Origin: Pseudomonas sp. C1C7
Lineage (GTDB): Bacteria; Pseudomonadota; Gammaproteobacteria; Pseudomonadales; Pseudomonadaceae
Length of the DNA stretch: 64,000 nucleotides
Assembly (NCBI RefSeq): GCF_013359595.1
Contig: NZ_JABFMP010000008.1
Coordinates: 1 to 64,000 of the forward strand
Reading direction: 5' to 3'
Part shown: in pieces, positions 23,432 through 32,611 of the stretch
Layout: the number at the start of each line of letters is the position of its first letter
How positions within the stretch are numbered: the first letter of the stretch is position 1
Translations under genes and position numbers: made by a program
The notes under the pieces: generated by a model
What the model saw: only the letters and a program-made list of their open reading frames with translations
What the model was told of the DNA's origin: nothing
The model's database searches: none

Positions 23432-23537
23432 GACGTGCTCATAGTCAGTTATGACATTGCGACAAATCGCCCTTGATGCCACTGCATGCCACTACCAGAA
23501 TCGAGCCAGACCCGTTCCCAGAAGAAGGATTAGCGCC

Positions 23538-23804
23538 ATGATGCACGCCGATTTGATTGACCAGGAAGACCTGTTGGGCCACCTGATTGCATTGGGCTTT
23601 CAAGTGCCGAACGGTGCGACCGCCGAGCAGGCCTGTGAGTTCGCGGTACGCGGTTTGAACAACGAACGGGCCATCGTGCTGCGTACCATGGTCAAGCAGA
23701 TGTATACCAGCAGCGCCACCATCCTGCCGGCCGTACGCCAGGCCATCGACAAGCAGTTGCTGCCGGCATTGGCCGAGTACCAGCAGAGCCATTCCGGCCG
23801 ATAA
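23538..23804 (+). CDS. Small conserved protein next to gbdR
   Basis: 88 aa, cytoplasmic, mostly helical (DQEDLLGHLIALGFQVP; EQACEFAVRGLNNERAIVLRTMVKQMY). No family recognised. AGAAGGA precedes tandem ATGs at 23538 and 23541. It is convergent with gbdR and isolated by REP elements on the right and the candidate small RNA on the left. Codon use and ribosome site make it a believable gene. Confidence 0.65.
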   Translation: MMHADLIDQEDLLGHLIALGFQVPNGATAEQACEFAVRGLNNERAIVLRTMVKQMYTSSATILPAVRQAIDKQLLPALAEYQQSHSGR

Positions 23805-23810
23805 GACGCA

Positions 23811-23903
23811 ATCGCGGCCAAGCCCGCTCCCACAAGGATTTCGGTTGGATCATACATTTGCAATCCAACCGAGAACCCTGTGGGAGCGGGCTTGCCCGCG
23901 ATG
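23811..23903. repeat. REP pair between convergent genes
   Basis: Inverted REP arms (ATCGCGGCCAAGCCCGCTCC and GGAGCGGGCTTGCCCGCGAT) with an inner inverted repeat (GGTTGGAT...CCAACC), between the small gene and the end of gbdR. The whole structure closely matches the copy at 36593-36684. Confidence 0.88.
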
Positions 23904-23916
23904 AAAACGCCTCGGT

Positions 23917-25020
23917 TTACAGCCTTACACTGGCAAACGTCGACTCATTGCGCGCCTGGCTCAGCGCCGACAACGGCCCCGACAGCGGCGACAGCACCAT
24001 GGCCTGCGGCAGCGGCATCATCGCCACTTGCTGGGTAGTGTTGGAGCCTACGCGCTCGTCACGCGGCGGAATGCCGAAGTATTCGCGGTAGCACTTGGAG
24101 AAGTGCGGCGTGGAGACGAAACCACAGACCGACGCCACTTCGATGATCGACATCGGCGTCTGCTTGAGCAGCTGCCGAGCGCGGATCAGGCGCAGCTTGA
24201 GGTAGTAACGCGACGGCGAGCAGTGCAGGTATTTCTGGAACAGGCGCTCGAGCTGGCGACGGGACACCGAGACGTACACCGCCAGCTCGTCCAGGTCGAT
24301 CGGCTCTTCGAGGTTGGCCTCCATCAGCGCGACGATTTCCTGCAGCTTCGGCTGGTTGGTGCCCAGCATGTGCTTGAGCGGCACGCGCTGGTGATCCTGT
24401 TCGTTGCGGATGCGCTCGTAGACGAACATCTCCGAGATCGCGGCGGACAGTTCACGGCCGTGATCGCGGCTGATCAGGTGCAGCATCATGTCCAGCGGCG
24501 CGGTGCCGCCGGAGCTGGTGAAACGGTTACGGTCGAGGGTGAACAGACGGGTACTCATGGCCACCCGTGGAAACGCTTCCTGCATCGCCGCCAGACATTC
24601 CCAGTGCACGCTGCAATCGAAACCGTCGAGCAGGCCGGCGCAGGCCAGGGCCCAGCTGCCGGTGCAGACCGCGCCCAAACGGCGGGACTGACGCGCCTGG
24701 CTTTGCAGCCATGACACGTGTTCGCGGGTAACAGTGCGCTGGATACCGATACCACCGCAGACGATCACGGTGTCCATGGGAGGGGCTTTGTGCATCGAGG
24801 CGTCGGGGGTGATCTGCAGGCCGTCACTGGCCCAGACCTGGCCGCCGTCGACTGTGAGGGTGGTCCAGCGATACAACTCGCGACCGGACAACTGGTTGGC
24901 CATGCGCAGTGGTTCGACTGCGGAAGCCAGGGAAATCAGCGTGAAATTGTCCAGCAGCAGAAAGCCGATGGATTGAGGCGCACGGTTCTGGGGTTGGGCC
25001 CCGGAGTTGAACGACGTCAT
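23917..25020 (-). CDS. gbdR: Glycine betaine/dimethylglycine-responsive activator GbdR
   Basis: 367 aa AraC-family activator with an N-terminal GlxA/DJ-1-like ligand domain (GFLLLDNFTLISLASAVEPLRMANQL; GAVCTGSWALACAGLLDGFDCSVHWE). The C-terminal HTH reads VSVSRRQLERLFQKYLHCSPSRYYLKLRLIRARQLL ... VCGFVSTPHFSKCYREYFG. It is the family master regulator of gbcAB, dgcAB and choline uptake genes. GGAGATACC upstream of the ATG. Close paralogue of CdhR at 17.2-18.1 kb. Confidence 0.93.
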   Translation of the reverse strand: MTSFNSGAQPQNRAPQSIGFLLLDNFTLISLASAVEPLRMANQLSGRELYRWTTLTVDGGQVWASDGLQITPDASMHKAPPMDTVIVCGGIGIQRTVTREHVSWLQSQARQSRRLGAVCTGSWALACAGLLDGFDCSVHWECLAAMQEAFPRVAMSTRLFTLDRNRFTSSGGTAPLDMMLHLISRDHGRELSAAISEMFVYERIRNEQDHQRVPLKHMLGTNQPKLQEIVALMEANLEEPIDLDELAVYVSVSRRQLERLFQKYLHCSPSRYYLKLRLIRARQLLKQTPMSIIEVASVCGFVSTPHFSKCYREYFGIPPRDERVGSNTTQQVAMMPLPQAMVLSPLSGPLSALSQARNESTFASVRL

Positions 25021-25531
25021 CGCGGTATCTCCTCACACAAGCAGGTAATGGCCTCAGGCGCAGGCTCTTGTTATTGCCATCGTTCTCGCGTGGGAGACGG
25101 GCTTTGTAATGACAGAGCAATTGCCATGCCTAAAATTGAATAGGCATTCAATAACTCCTGAAAACGACGTCGCACGTGTCTAAATATGACGCGCGGCGAG
25201 TAGGGGATATAGGTGCTATCAATGCGGGAAAGTGCCCTTCTGCGACAGGTGTGAGCAGATCGGTAGCACTTGTGGGAACTGGGCTGCGGGCAACCCGGCA
25301 AGAGTGTCACCCAAGGCACGGGATGACGGGTGGTCGTGGCGGTGATTGTACCCGACCTTTGATGAGGCCATTTATCTGTGAGCGACGCGCCAAAAGATGG
25401 CGCGTTTTGGTGCGGGTGTTCGATTTACGCGCAGTTTTGACTGGTCCGGCCCCTTCGCGGGCAAGCCTCGCTCCTACCGACACCACTGTCCGCAGGAGCG
25501 AGGCTTGCCCGCGAACAGGGTCAATGCGGTC
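25021..25531. other. gbdR upstream region and sdaB 3' flank
   Basis: 511 bp without a supported gene. The left part must hold the gbdR promoter. At 25385-25405 there is a perfect stem ACGCGCCA-AAAGA-TGGCGCGT followed by TTT on the plus strand, a weak terminator candidate with no gene known to end there. The right part holds a REP pair (25454-25515) just after the sdaB stop. Confidence 0.5.
25454..25515. repeat. REP pair, TCGCTCCTAC variant
   Basis: TTCGCGGGCAAGCCTCGCTCC and its inverse GGAGCGAGGCTTGCCCGCGAA with ~20 bp between, directly downstream of sdaB. Confidence 0.85.
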
Positions 25532-26908
25532 TCAACACTCCACCGCACTCACCGCCAACCCGCCCCGCGATGTCTCCTTGTATTTGTCATGCATATCGGC
25601 GCCGGTATCGCGCATGGTGCGGATCACCCGATCCAGCGAGATGAAGTGCTGACCATCGCCACGCAACGCCATCTGCGCCGCGTTGATCGCCTTCACCGCC
25701 GCAATCGCGTTGCGCTCGATGCACGGCACTTGCACCAGGCCGCCCACCGGGTCGCAGGTCAGGCCGAGGTTGTGCTCCAGGCCGATTTCCGCCGCGTTGC
25801 ACAACTGTTCGGGCGTGGCGCCAAGGATCTCCGCCAGACCCGCGGCAGCCATGGCGCAGGCTGAACCCACTTCACCCTGGCAACCGACTTCGGCGCCGGA
25901 GATCGAGGCGTTCTTCTTGCACAGGATCCCCACGGAAGCCGCGCCCAGGAAGTAGTCGACGACATTGGCGTCGGTCACGTCTTCGCTGAACTTCATAAAG
26001 TAGTGCAACACTGCCGGGATGATCCCCGCCGCGCCATTGGTCGGTGCCGTGACCATGCGCCCGCCGGCGGCGTTTTCTTCGTTGACCGCCAGTGCATAAA
26101 GGTTGACCCACTCCATCGCACTCAAGGTCGAGCCGATCACGTTGGGCTTGTTCAGCTCCTGCAGGCTGCGGTGCAACTTGGCCGCGCGACGGCGCACGTT
26201 CAGACCGCCGGGCAGGATGCCTTCGTGCTTGAGGCCGTGATCGACGCAATCCTGCATGGCGCGCCAGAGTTTCATTAGGCCGCTGCGGATCTCTTCTTCG
26301 CTGCGCCAGACCTTCTCGTTGGCCATCATCAATTGGGCCACGCTCAGGTTGTGCTTCTTGCACAGCTCCAGCAGTTCGGCGGCGCTGGAGAAGTCATACG
26401 GCAACACGGTGCTGTCCAGGTCGACGACGCCGCTGCAAGCCTGGGCTTGATCGACGACAAAACCGCCGCCGACCGAATAATAAGTGTCGCGATGCAACTC
26501 GCCGTCATCACCCTCGGCGACCAGGGTCATGGCGTTGGGGTGAAACGGCAGGTTCTCGTCGATCAGGCGCATGTCCCGCGCCCATATAAAAGGCACCTCG
26601 AGACGACCATCGAGCAGCAGCGTGTCGGTTTCACGCAGGGTCGCGATGCGGATGCCGATTTGCGACGGATCGATCGCGTCCGGCCACTCGCCCATCAGGC
26701 CCATGATCACCGCGTTGTCGCTGCCGTGGCCGATGCCGGTGGCGGACAACGAACCATAAAGCTGAACCTCGACGCGCCGCACCTGCTCCAGCAGCCCGCG
26801 TGCGCGCAGATCCTGCACGAACAGCGCCGCGGCGCGCATGGGTCCCACGGTGTGCGAACTGGAGGGGCCGATGCCGATTTTGAACAGGTCGAAAACGCTG
26901 ATAGCCAT
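25532..26908 (-). CDS. sdaB: L-serine dehydratase (iron-sulfur, single chain)
   Basis: 458 aa, fused beta-alpha type. N-terminus [21 protein letters not shown] is the family hallmark; the C-terminal half carries cysteines for the 4Fe-4S cluster ([21 protein letters not shown] and GLTCDPVGG). It deaminates serine to pyruvate. In the betaine pathway the methyl groups plus glycine become serine, so it closes the route into central metabolism. CAGGAG ribosome site. Divergent from cbcX. Confidence 0.93.
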   Translation of the reverse strand: MAISVFDLFKIGIGPSSSHTVGPMRAAALFVQDLRARGLLEQVRRVEVQLYGSLSATGIGHGSDNAVIMGLMGEWPDAIDPSQIGIRIATLRETDTLLLDGRLEVPFIWARDMRLIDENLPFHPNAMTLVAEGDDGELHRDTYYSVGGGFVVDQAQACSGVVDLDSTVLPYDFSSAAELLELCKKHNLSVAQLMMANEKVWRSEEEIRSGLMKLWRAMQDCVDHGLKHEGILPGGLNVRRRAAKLHRSLQELNKPNVIGSTLSAMEWVNLYALAVNEENAAGGRMVTAPTNGAAGIIPAVLHYFMKFSEDVTDANVVDYFLGAASVGILCKKNASISGAEVGCQGEVGSACAMAAAGLAEILGATPEQLCNAAEIGLEHNLGLTCDPVGGLVQVPCIERNAIAAVKAINAAQMALRGDGQHFISLDRVIRTMRDTGADMHDKYKETSRGGLAVSAVEC

Positions 26909-27347
26909 GACTGCCGAACTCCTGGATGAGCCTGATCCAGGCGCCCAAAGCGCCCGGTGGCGGAGCTGCTACGCTCAAGCTGCAATCCGCCGAGATGGCC
27001 GCATCATCCGGCTTTTATCGTGTCGCTCGACGTCTCGGACCGACGCACTCTTGTCCACCAGCGCCGTGTGCGTTTTACGCCATGTTTTCGCGGTTTTGGG
27101 CGGTGCAGACGGGGGAAAAGGGGCGAAAAAATCTGTAAACGACGTCACCGACACTGGATGCGACCATCCCTGTACTGGTTACGACGCACCCTGTAGGCGT
27201 CAGATTTTCACTGGTACATGATCTTATTCGACTCGATTGCAAAGGCGCTGCGGTAGAGCTGTCACAAGAACGCCACCCAACCGCAACCTATAAGTGCGGT
27301 AGTCCAAGTCGGAACACTGCCAAAAAAAAACACCAAGGAGTCCATTC
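26909..27347. promoter_or_regulatory. Divergent sdaB-cbcX promoter region
   Basis: 439 bp between sdaB and the choline transporter operon. No gene is supported. GTCGC at 27022 and TGCGACC near 27159 resemble the half-sites upstream of the dgc operon, but they are not paired. Promoters for both operons must lie here and GbdR control is expected from the family. AAGGAG precedes cbcX. Confidence 0.4.
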
Positions 27348-28295
27348 ATGAAAGGTTCCCCGTCGTTGTTGTTGGCCGCCATGCTTAGCCTGCCGGTTCT
27401 GGCTCAAGCCGCAGAACCGGCACAATGCAGTACCGTGAACTTCTCCGATGTCGGTTGGACCGACATCACCGCGACAACCGCCACCACCAGCGTCGTGCTC
27501 AACGCGCTGGGCTACAAGACCAAGACCACCATGATTTCCGTGCCGGTGACCTACAAGTCCCTGGCCGACGGCAAGAACATGGACGTTTTCCTCGGCAACT
27601 GGATGCCGACCATGGAAAACGACATCAAGGCCTACCGCGACGCCGGCACCGTGGACACCGTGCGCACCAACCTCAAGGGCGCCAAGTACACCCTGGCCGT
27701 TCCTCAGGCCCTCTACGACAAAGGACTGCATGACTTCGCCGACATCGCCAAATTCAAGAAGGAACTCGACGGCAAGATCTACGGGATCGAGCCGGGCAAC
27801 GACGGCAACCGTCTGATCCAGAGCATGATCGACAAGAACGCCTTTGGCCTCAAAGACGCCGGCTTCAAGGTCGTCGAATCCAGCGAAGCGGGGATGCTGT
27901 CCCAGGTCGACCGCGCACAGAAACGCGACACCGCCGTGGTCTTCCTCGGCTGGGCGCCGCATCCGATGAACAAGCGCTTCAAGATCCAGTACCTCACCGG
28001 TGGTGACGATTTCTTTGGCCCGGATTTCGGCGCCGCCACCGTGGCAACCAACACCCGCAAGGGCTATGCCGAGGAATGCAGCAACGTGGGCCAGCTGTTG
28101 AAAAACCTGGAGTTCACCGTCGACATGGAAAGCGAACTCATGGGCAACATCCTGGACGACAAGATGAAGCCTGACGCGGCCGCCAAGGCCTGGCTGAAAA
28201 AGAATCCACAGGTGCTCGATACCTGGCTCGCTGGCGTGACCACCATTGACGGTAAACCTGGCGTGGACGCCGTGAAAGCCAAGTTGAATCAGTAA
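27348..28295 (+). CDS. cbcX: Choline-binding periplasmic protein CbcX
   Basis: 315 aa with a signal peptide (LLLAAMLSLPVLAQA). OpuAC-type quaternary-amine binding protein: VFLGNWMPTMENDI, KIYGIEPGNDGN, VFLGWAPHPMNKRF, with the aromatic cage residues conserved. First gene of cbcXWV, the ABC transporter for choline and related amines. Paralogue of CaiX. Strong AAGGAG ribosome site. Confidence 0.92.
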   Translation: MKGSPSLLLAAMLSLPVLAQAAEPAQCSTVNFSDVGWTDITATTATTSVVLNALGYKTKTTMISVPVTYKSLADGKNMDVFLGNWMPTMENDIKAYRDAGTVDTVRTNLKGAKYTLAVPQALYDKGLHDFADIAKFKKELDGKIYGIEPGNDGNRLIQSMIDKNAFGLKDAGFKVVESSEAGMLSQVDRAQKRDTAVVFLGWAPHPMNKRFKIQYLTGGDDFFGPDFGAATVATNTRKGYAEECSNVGQLLKNLEFTVDMESELMGNILDDKMKPDAAAKAWLKKNPQVLDTWLAGVTTIDGKPGVDAVKAKLNQ

Positions 28296-28361
28296 TCGCT
28301 TATGCCGGACGGCTCCGGCCGTCCGGGCTGTTTATTACCTTGCATGCGGACGTTCACTACC

Positions 28362-29207
28362 ATGCTGATTGATCAGAAAATACCTCTAGGCCAGCACATC
28401 GCGAGCTTTGTCGAATGGTTGACGCAACACGGCGCCAGCACCTTCGACGCCATTGCCGTGACACTGGAAACGATGATCCACGGCGTGACGTTTGCGCTGA
28501 CCTGGTTCAACCCGCTGGTCCTGATCGGCCTCATCGCCCTTCTGGCCCACTTCATCCAGCGTAAATGGGGCCTGACCGCCTTTGTCGTTGCCTCCTTTCT
28601 GCTGATCCTGAACCTGGGGTACTGGCAGGAAACCATGGAAACCCTCGCCCAGGTGATGTTCGCGACCCTGGTCTGCGTATTGATCGGCGTGCCGTTGGGC
28701 ATCGTCGCCGCGCACAAACCGATGTTCTACACTTTAATGCGTCCGGTACTCGATCTGATGCAGACCGTACCGACCTTCGTGTACCTCATTCCTACCCTGA
28801 CCCTCTTCGGTCTGGGTGTGGTCCCGGGCCTGATTTCGACGGTGGTGTTCGCGATTGCCGCGCCCATCCGCCTGACTTACCTGGGTATCCGCGATGTCCC
28901 TCAAGAACTGATGGACGCCGGCAAGGCCTTCGGCTGCTCGCGTCGCCAACTGCTGACACGGATCGAACTGCCCCACGCCATGCCGAGCATCGCGGCAGGC
29001 ATCACCCAGTGCATCATGCTGTCGTTGTCGATGGTGGTGATCGCGGCACTGGTAGGCGCCGACGGACTCGGCAAACCGGTGGTCAACGCACTGAACACTG
29101 CTGATATCGCCCTGGGCTTCGAAGCGGGCCTGGCGATCGTACTGCTGGCGATCATGCTCGACCGTATCTGCAAACAACCCGACGCCAAAGTAGGGGGTGA
29201 CGCATGA
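28362..29207 (+). CDS. cbcW: Choline ABC transporter permease CbcW
   Basis: 281 aa inner-membrane permease with about six membrane segments and the typical EAA loop (DVPQELMDAGKAFGCSRRQLLTRIELPHAMPSIAAGI). I choose ATG 28362 (MLIDQKIPLGQHI), the usual family start; ATG 28344 is possible and neither has a strong ribosome site. Overlaps cbcV by 4 bp (ATGA). Confidence 0.92.
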   Translation: MLIDQKIPLGQHIASFVEWLTQHGASTFDAIAVTLETMIHGVTFALTWFNPLVLIGLIALLAHFIQRKWGLTAFVVASFLLILNLGYWQETMETLAQVMFATLVCVLIGVPLGIVAAHKPMFYTLMRPVLDLMQTVPTFVYLIPTLTLFGLGVVPGLISTVVFAIAAPIRLTYLGIRDVPQELMDAGKAFGCSRRQLLTRIELPHAMPSIAAGITQCIMLSLSMVVIAALVGADGLGKPVVNALNTADIALGFEAGLAIVLLAIMLDRICKQPDAKVGGDA

Positions 29208-30382
29208 GCATTATTCGCTTCGATAACGTCGACGTTATCTTCACCAAGGATCCGCGCGAGGCGCTCAAGCTGCTGGATCAGGGCCTGACCCGTAACGAGA
29301 TTCTGAAGAAGACCGGCCAGATCGTCGGTGTGGAAAAGGCCAGCCTGGATATCGAGAAAGGCGAAATCTGCGTGCTGATGGGCCTGTCCGGCTCCGGCAA
29401 GTCCAGCCTGCTGCGCTGCATCAACGGCCTCAACACCGTGAGCCGCGGCAAGCTGTTCGTCGAGCACGAAGGCAAGCAGATCGACATCGCGTCCTGCACC
29501 GCCGCGGAACTGAAAATGATGCGCACCAAGCGCATCGCGATGGTGTTCCAGAAGTTCGCCCTCATGCCTTGGCTGACGGTGCGCGAGAACATCAGTTTCG
29601 GTCTGGAAATGCAGGGTCGTCCGGAGAAGGAACGCAAGAAGCTGGTCGACGACAAGCTCGAACTGGTGGGCCTGACCCAGTGGCGCAACAAGAAGCCCGA
29701 TGAACTGTCCGGCGGTATGCAACAACGCGTGGGCCTGGCCCGTGCGCTGGCGATGGATGCCGACATCCTGCTGATGGACGAACCGTTCTCGGCACTCGAC
29801 CCGCTGATCCGTCAGGGCCTGCAGGACGAGCTGCTGGAGCTGCAACGCAAGCTGAGCAAAACCATCGTGTTCGTGAGCCACGACCTCGACGAGGCCCTGA
29901 AGCTGGGCAGCCGTATCGCGATCATGAAAGACGGCCGGATCATTCAGTACAGCAAGGCCGAGGACATCGTCCTCAACCCGGCGGATGACTATGTGCGCAC
30001 CTTCGTGGCCCACACCAACCCGCTCAACGTACTGTGCGGCCGCAGCCTGATGCGCACCCTGGACAACTGCAAGCGCATCAACGGTTCGGTGTGCCTGGAT
30101 CCGGGCGGCGACTCCTGGCTCGACCTGGCCGAAGGCAACACCATCAAGGGTGCTCGCCAGAACGGTTCGGTACTGGACCTGCAGAACTGGGCACCGGGCC
30201 AGGCCGTGGAAGGACTGGGTCGTCGTCCGACCCTGGTGGATTCGAACATCGGCATGCGCGACGCGCTGCAGATCCGCTACCAGACCGGCAACAAACTGGT
30301 GCTGCACGACAACAACAAAGTCGTCGGCATCCTGGGCGACAGCGAGCTGTACCACGCACTGCTCGGCAAGAACCTGGGGTAA
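29204..30382 (+). CDS. cbcV: Choline ABC transporter ATPase CbcV
   Basis: 392 aa. Walker A GLSGSGKSS, signature LSGGMQQRVGLARAL, Walker B ILLMDEPFSALDP, switch His in VSHDLDEAL. The C-terminal ~110 residues form a tandem CBS module as in ProV/OpuA ATPases, which can sense ionic strength. It powers CbcW and, by family knowledge, also serves CaiX and BetX binding proteins. Ends 12 bp before a terminator. Confidence 0.93.
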   Translation: MSIIRFDNVDVIFTKDPREALKLLDQGLTRNEILKKTGQIVGVEKASLDIEKGEICVLMGLSGSGKSSLLRCINGLNTVSRGKLFVEHEGKQIDIASCTAAELKMMRTKRIAMVFQKFALMPWLTVRENISFGLEMQGRPEKERKKLVDDKLELVGLTQWRNKKPDELSGGMQQRVGLARALAMDADILLMDEPFSALDPLIRQGLQDELLELQRKLSKTIVFVSHDLDEALKLGSRIAIMKDGRIIQYSKAEDIVLNPADDYVRTFVAHTNPLNVLCGRSLMRTLDNCKRINGSVCLDPGGDSWLDLAEGNTIKGARQNGSVLDLQNWAPGQAVEGLGRRPTLVDSNIGMRDALQIRYQTGNKLVLHDNNKVVGILGDSELYHALLGKNLG

Positions 30383-30394
30383 GGCAACAGACAA

Positions 30395-30424
30395 AAAACG
30401 CCGCGAGAGATCGCGGCGTTTTTG
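30395..30424 (+). terminator. Terminator of the cbcXWV operon
   Basis: AAAACGCCGCGA-GAGA-TCGCGGCGTTTT followed by TTTG. Perfect 12-bp stem with flanking A and T runs, so it may work in both directions. Confidence 0.88.
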
Positions 30425-30437
30425 TTTGTGGAGCAAA

Positions 30438-30520
30438 GATCAAAGGATCGCAGCCTTCGGCAGCTCCTACATTGGAAAGCGTACACCTGCAGGAGCTGCC
30501 GAAGGCTGCGATCTTTTGAT
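30438..30520. repeat. Palindromic repeat pair, GATCAAAAGATCGCAGCC family
   Basis: GATCAAAGGATCGCAGCC... and the inverse ...GGCTGCGATCTTTTGAT, with CTGCAGGAG/CTCCTACA ends facing inward. Adjacent to a second REP pair of another family, making a composite of two repeat types between cbcV and betT1. Confidence 0.85.
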
Positions 30521-30541
30521 TGGTTACAGACTTGATGACCC

Positions 30542-30608
30542 CTTCGCGGGCAAGCCTCGCTCCTACAAGAGCACACATGATCTGTAGGAGCGAGGCTCGC
30601 CCGCGAAG
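30542..30608. repeat. REP pair, TCGCTCCTAC variant
   Basis: CTTCGCGGGCAAGCCTCGCTCC with inverse GGAGCGAGGCTCGCCCGCGAAG. Lies in the convergent gap between cbcV and betT1. Confidence 0.85.
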
Positions 30609-30624
30609 AACTCAACGCGGTGCT

Positions 30625-32286
30625 TCAGACCGAAACACCATCTCGACGCACTTGCGCTTGCCCCGGCTCCAGGTCCAGCTCGGTCAGAAGCTCATTGAAC
30701 CCCCGACGACTACGCGCCGCCAACTCCGCCTGTTCCTGCTCGATTTGCACGTCCCGGCGCATCGCCTTGTGCAAGCCGAACATGAAGAACACCAGCACCA
30801 CCGAGAACGGCAGACCCGCCAGCACCACCATGGTTTGCATGGCTTCGAAGTTACCGGCGAACAGCAGACCGATGGTCACCAGGGTGATCACCACCGACCA
30901 GAAAATCCGCAGCCAGTGCGGCGCGTCTTCATCGACGGTACCGCCCTTGCACGAAAGGTTGGCCATCATCACCGCACCGGAATCCGCCGGCGTCAGGAAC
31001 AGCACGAAACCAACGAAAATCGAAACGCCGATCACCACCTTCGACGCCGGGTAATGCTCCAGCAACTGGTAGATCGCCATCGACGGCTGTTCCAGCGCCG
31101 TCTTGCCCAGCTCCAACGCGCCCTGGTTCATCACCAGGTCCAGCGCCGAGTTACCGAAGATCGACAGCCACGCCAGGGTGAAACCCAGCGGAATCAGCAG
31201 CACGCCGGCCACCAGTTCACGCACGGTGCGACCACGGGAGATACGCGCGATGAACATGCCCACGAATGGCGCCCAGGAAATCCACCACGCCCAGTAGAAC
31301 AGGGTCCACAGGCCCAGCCAGCGGTCGGACTTCTCACTGTCGCCTTCGTAGACGTACAGGTCGAAGGTCTTGAGCACCACGCCGTTGAGGTAGTCACCGA
31401 CGTTCTGCACGAAGCCGTTGAGCAAATGCAGGGTCGGGCCGAACAGCAGCACGAAAATCAGCAAGCCGCTGAACAGCATGATGTTGAGGTTGGACAGGCG
31501 GCGGATGCCGTTTTCCACACCCGACACGGCGGCGATGGTCGCCACGGTGCTCATCACGATGATCACGATCAAAAGATTGGTGTTGCTGTGCTCCATGCCG
31601 AACAGGTTTTCCAGACCCGACGCCACTTGCAGCGAACCGATCCCCAGGTTGGTCACCAGCCCCAGCAGGGTCACGAACATGCCGAAGCCGTCCACCGCAT
31701 GCCCCGCCGCGCCCTTGACCCAACGCTCGCCCACCAGCGGGTACAGCGCCGAACGCAATGCCAGCGGCTGGTTGTGGCGATAGGCAAAGTAACCCACGGC
31801 CAAACCGACCAGCGCGTAGATCGCCCAGCCATGCAGGCCCCAGTGCAGGAACGTCAGCTGAACCGCCTGACGCGCCGCCTGGTTGCTGCCGGCCGCGCCT
31901 TCGGGCGGGTTGAAGAAGTGATCCAGCGGTTCGGAAGCGCCAAAGTACAGCAGCGAAATGCCGATACCCGAGGAGAACAGCATCCCCGCCCAGGCGCCGT
32001 AACTGAAGTCCGGGGTGTCGTCCTTGGTGCCCAGTTTCAGTTTGCCGTAGGACGAGAACGCCAGGCCCACGACGAAGATCAGGTAGGCGGCAATGACCAC
32101 CATGTAGTACCAGCCAAAACTGCGGGACAACCAGGCTTGCGCCGTACCGAGCAGTCTGCCGGCCTCTTGCGGGGCGATGATCAGAATGGCGGTCAACAAC
32201 AGAATCAACGCGGTCGAGGTGTAGAACACCCAACCGTTGACCGTCACCTTTTGCGGTGGGGTCTTTATTAGCGAGGCAGAACTCAT
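30625..32286 (-). CDS. betT1: BCCT-family choline transporter BetT1
   Basis: 553 aa, twelve membrane segments, sodium/proton-coupled uptake of choline or related betaines. The BCCT signature region is visible (GIGISLLYFGASEPLDHF; FLHWGLHGWAIYALVGLAVGYF; WWISWAPFVGMFIARISRGRT). The C-terminal tail after the last membrane segment is only about 55 residues, much shorter than the long osmosensing tail of E. coli BetT, suggesting a catabolic rather than osmotic role. ATG 32286 is chosen over an upstream in-frame Met because GGAG precedes it. Divergent from betI. Confidence 0.9.
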   Translation of the reverse strand: MSSASLIKTPPQKVTVNGWVFYTSTALILLLTAILIIAPQEAGRLLGTAQAWLSRSFGWYYMVVIAAYLIFVVGLAFSSYGKLKLGTKDDTPDFSYGAWAGMLFSSGIGISLLYFGASEPLDHFFNPPEGAAGSNQAARQAVQLTFLHWGLHGWAIYALVGLAVGYFAYRHNQPLALRSALYPLVGERWVKGAAGHAVDGFGMFVTLLGLVTNLGIGSLQVASGLENLFGMEHSNTNLLIVIIVMSTVATIAAVSGVENGIRRLSNLNIMLFSGLLIFVLLFGPTLHLLNGFVQNVGDYLNGVVLKTFDLYVYEGDSEKSDRWLGLWTLFYWAWWISWAPFVGMFIARISRGRTVRELVAGVLLIPLGFTLAWLSIFGNSALDLVMNQGALELGKTALEQPSMAIYQLLEHYPASKVVIGVSIFVGFVLFLTPADSGAVMMANLSCKGGTVDEDAPHWLRIFWSVVITLVTIGLLFAGNFEAMQTMVVLAGLPFSVVLVFFMFGLHKAMRRDVQIEQEQAELAARSRRGFNELLTELDLEPGQAQVRRDGVSV

Positions 32287-32611
32287 GGCACAGATGCTCC
32301 GGGCAGTGCGAGATGAAGAACGCAAGACAAACGAGTCACTCGACCAATCGGTTAGTGGGCAGCCGACCAGCGGGTGATATAAAGACAGCCGGAAAAAAGC
32401 CCGAAGCCTGGGGACGCCGTGGCGTACTGGTTTCGAGCTGATTTGGATGTCGGTTAGCCGCCATTTACACGTAGGAAAAATCTGTAAGGAGCGACGAATT
32501 GTCGCGGATCTTATTCTTTGTTGATTGAACGTTCAATCAAAACAAAATAGACTGGCCCACAAGCCGGTAGACGCTCGTCGTCTGCCGCAAGGGCCCAAGG
32601 AGATGTGCAAG
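32287..32611. promoter_or_regulatory. Divergent betT1-betI promoter region
   Basis: 325-bp spacer holding the promoters of betT1 (minus) and betIBA (plus) and the BetI operator listed separately. No gene is supported; the betI frame extends into its right end, but the AAGGAG just before 32612 sets the start. Confidence 0.6.
32521..32540. promoter_or_regulatory. BetI operator, perfect 20-bp palindrome
   Basis: TTGATTGAACGTTCAATCAA is a perfect palindrome located 71 bp before the betI start and between the two divergent promoters. It closely matches the BetI operator known from E. coli (TTGATTGGACGTTCAAT-type). Choline should release BetI and derepress betIBA and probably betT1. Confidence 0.9.

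Noticed and set aside
25385..25405. Hairpin ACGCGCCA...TGGCGCGT with a short T-run as terminator of a hidden gene
   Set aside because: Only three or four T residues, no plus-strand gene or clear promoter upstream; kept only as a note in the region entry.
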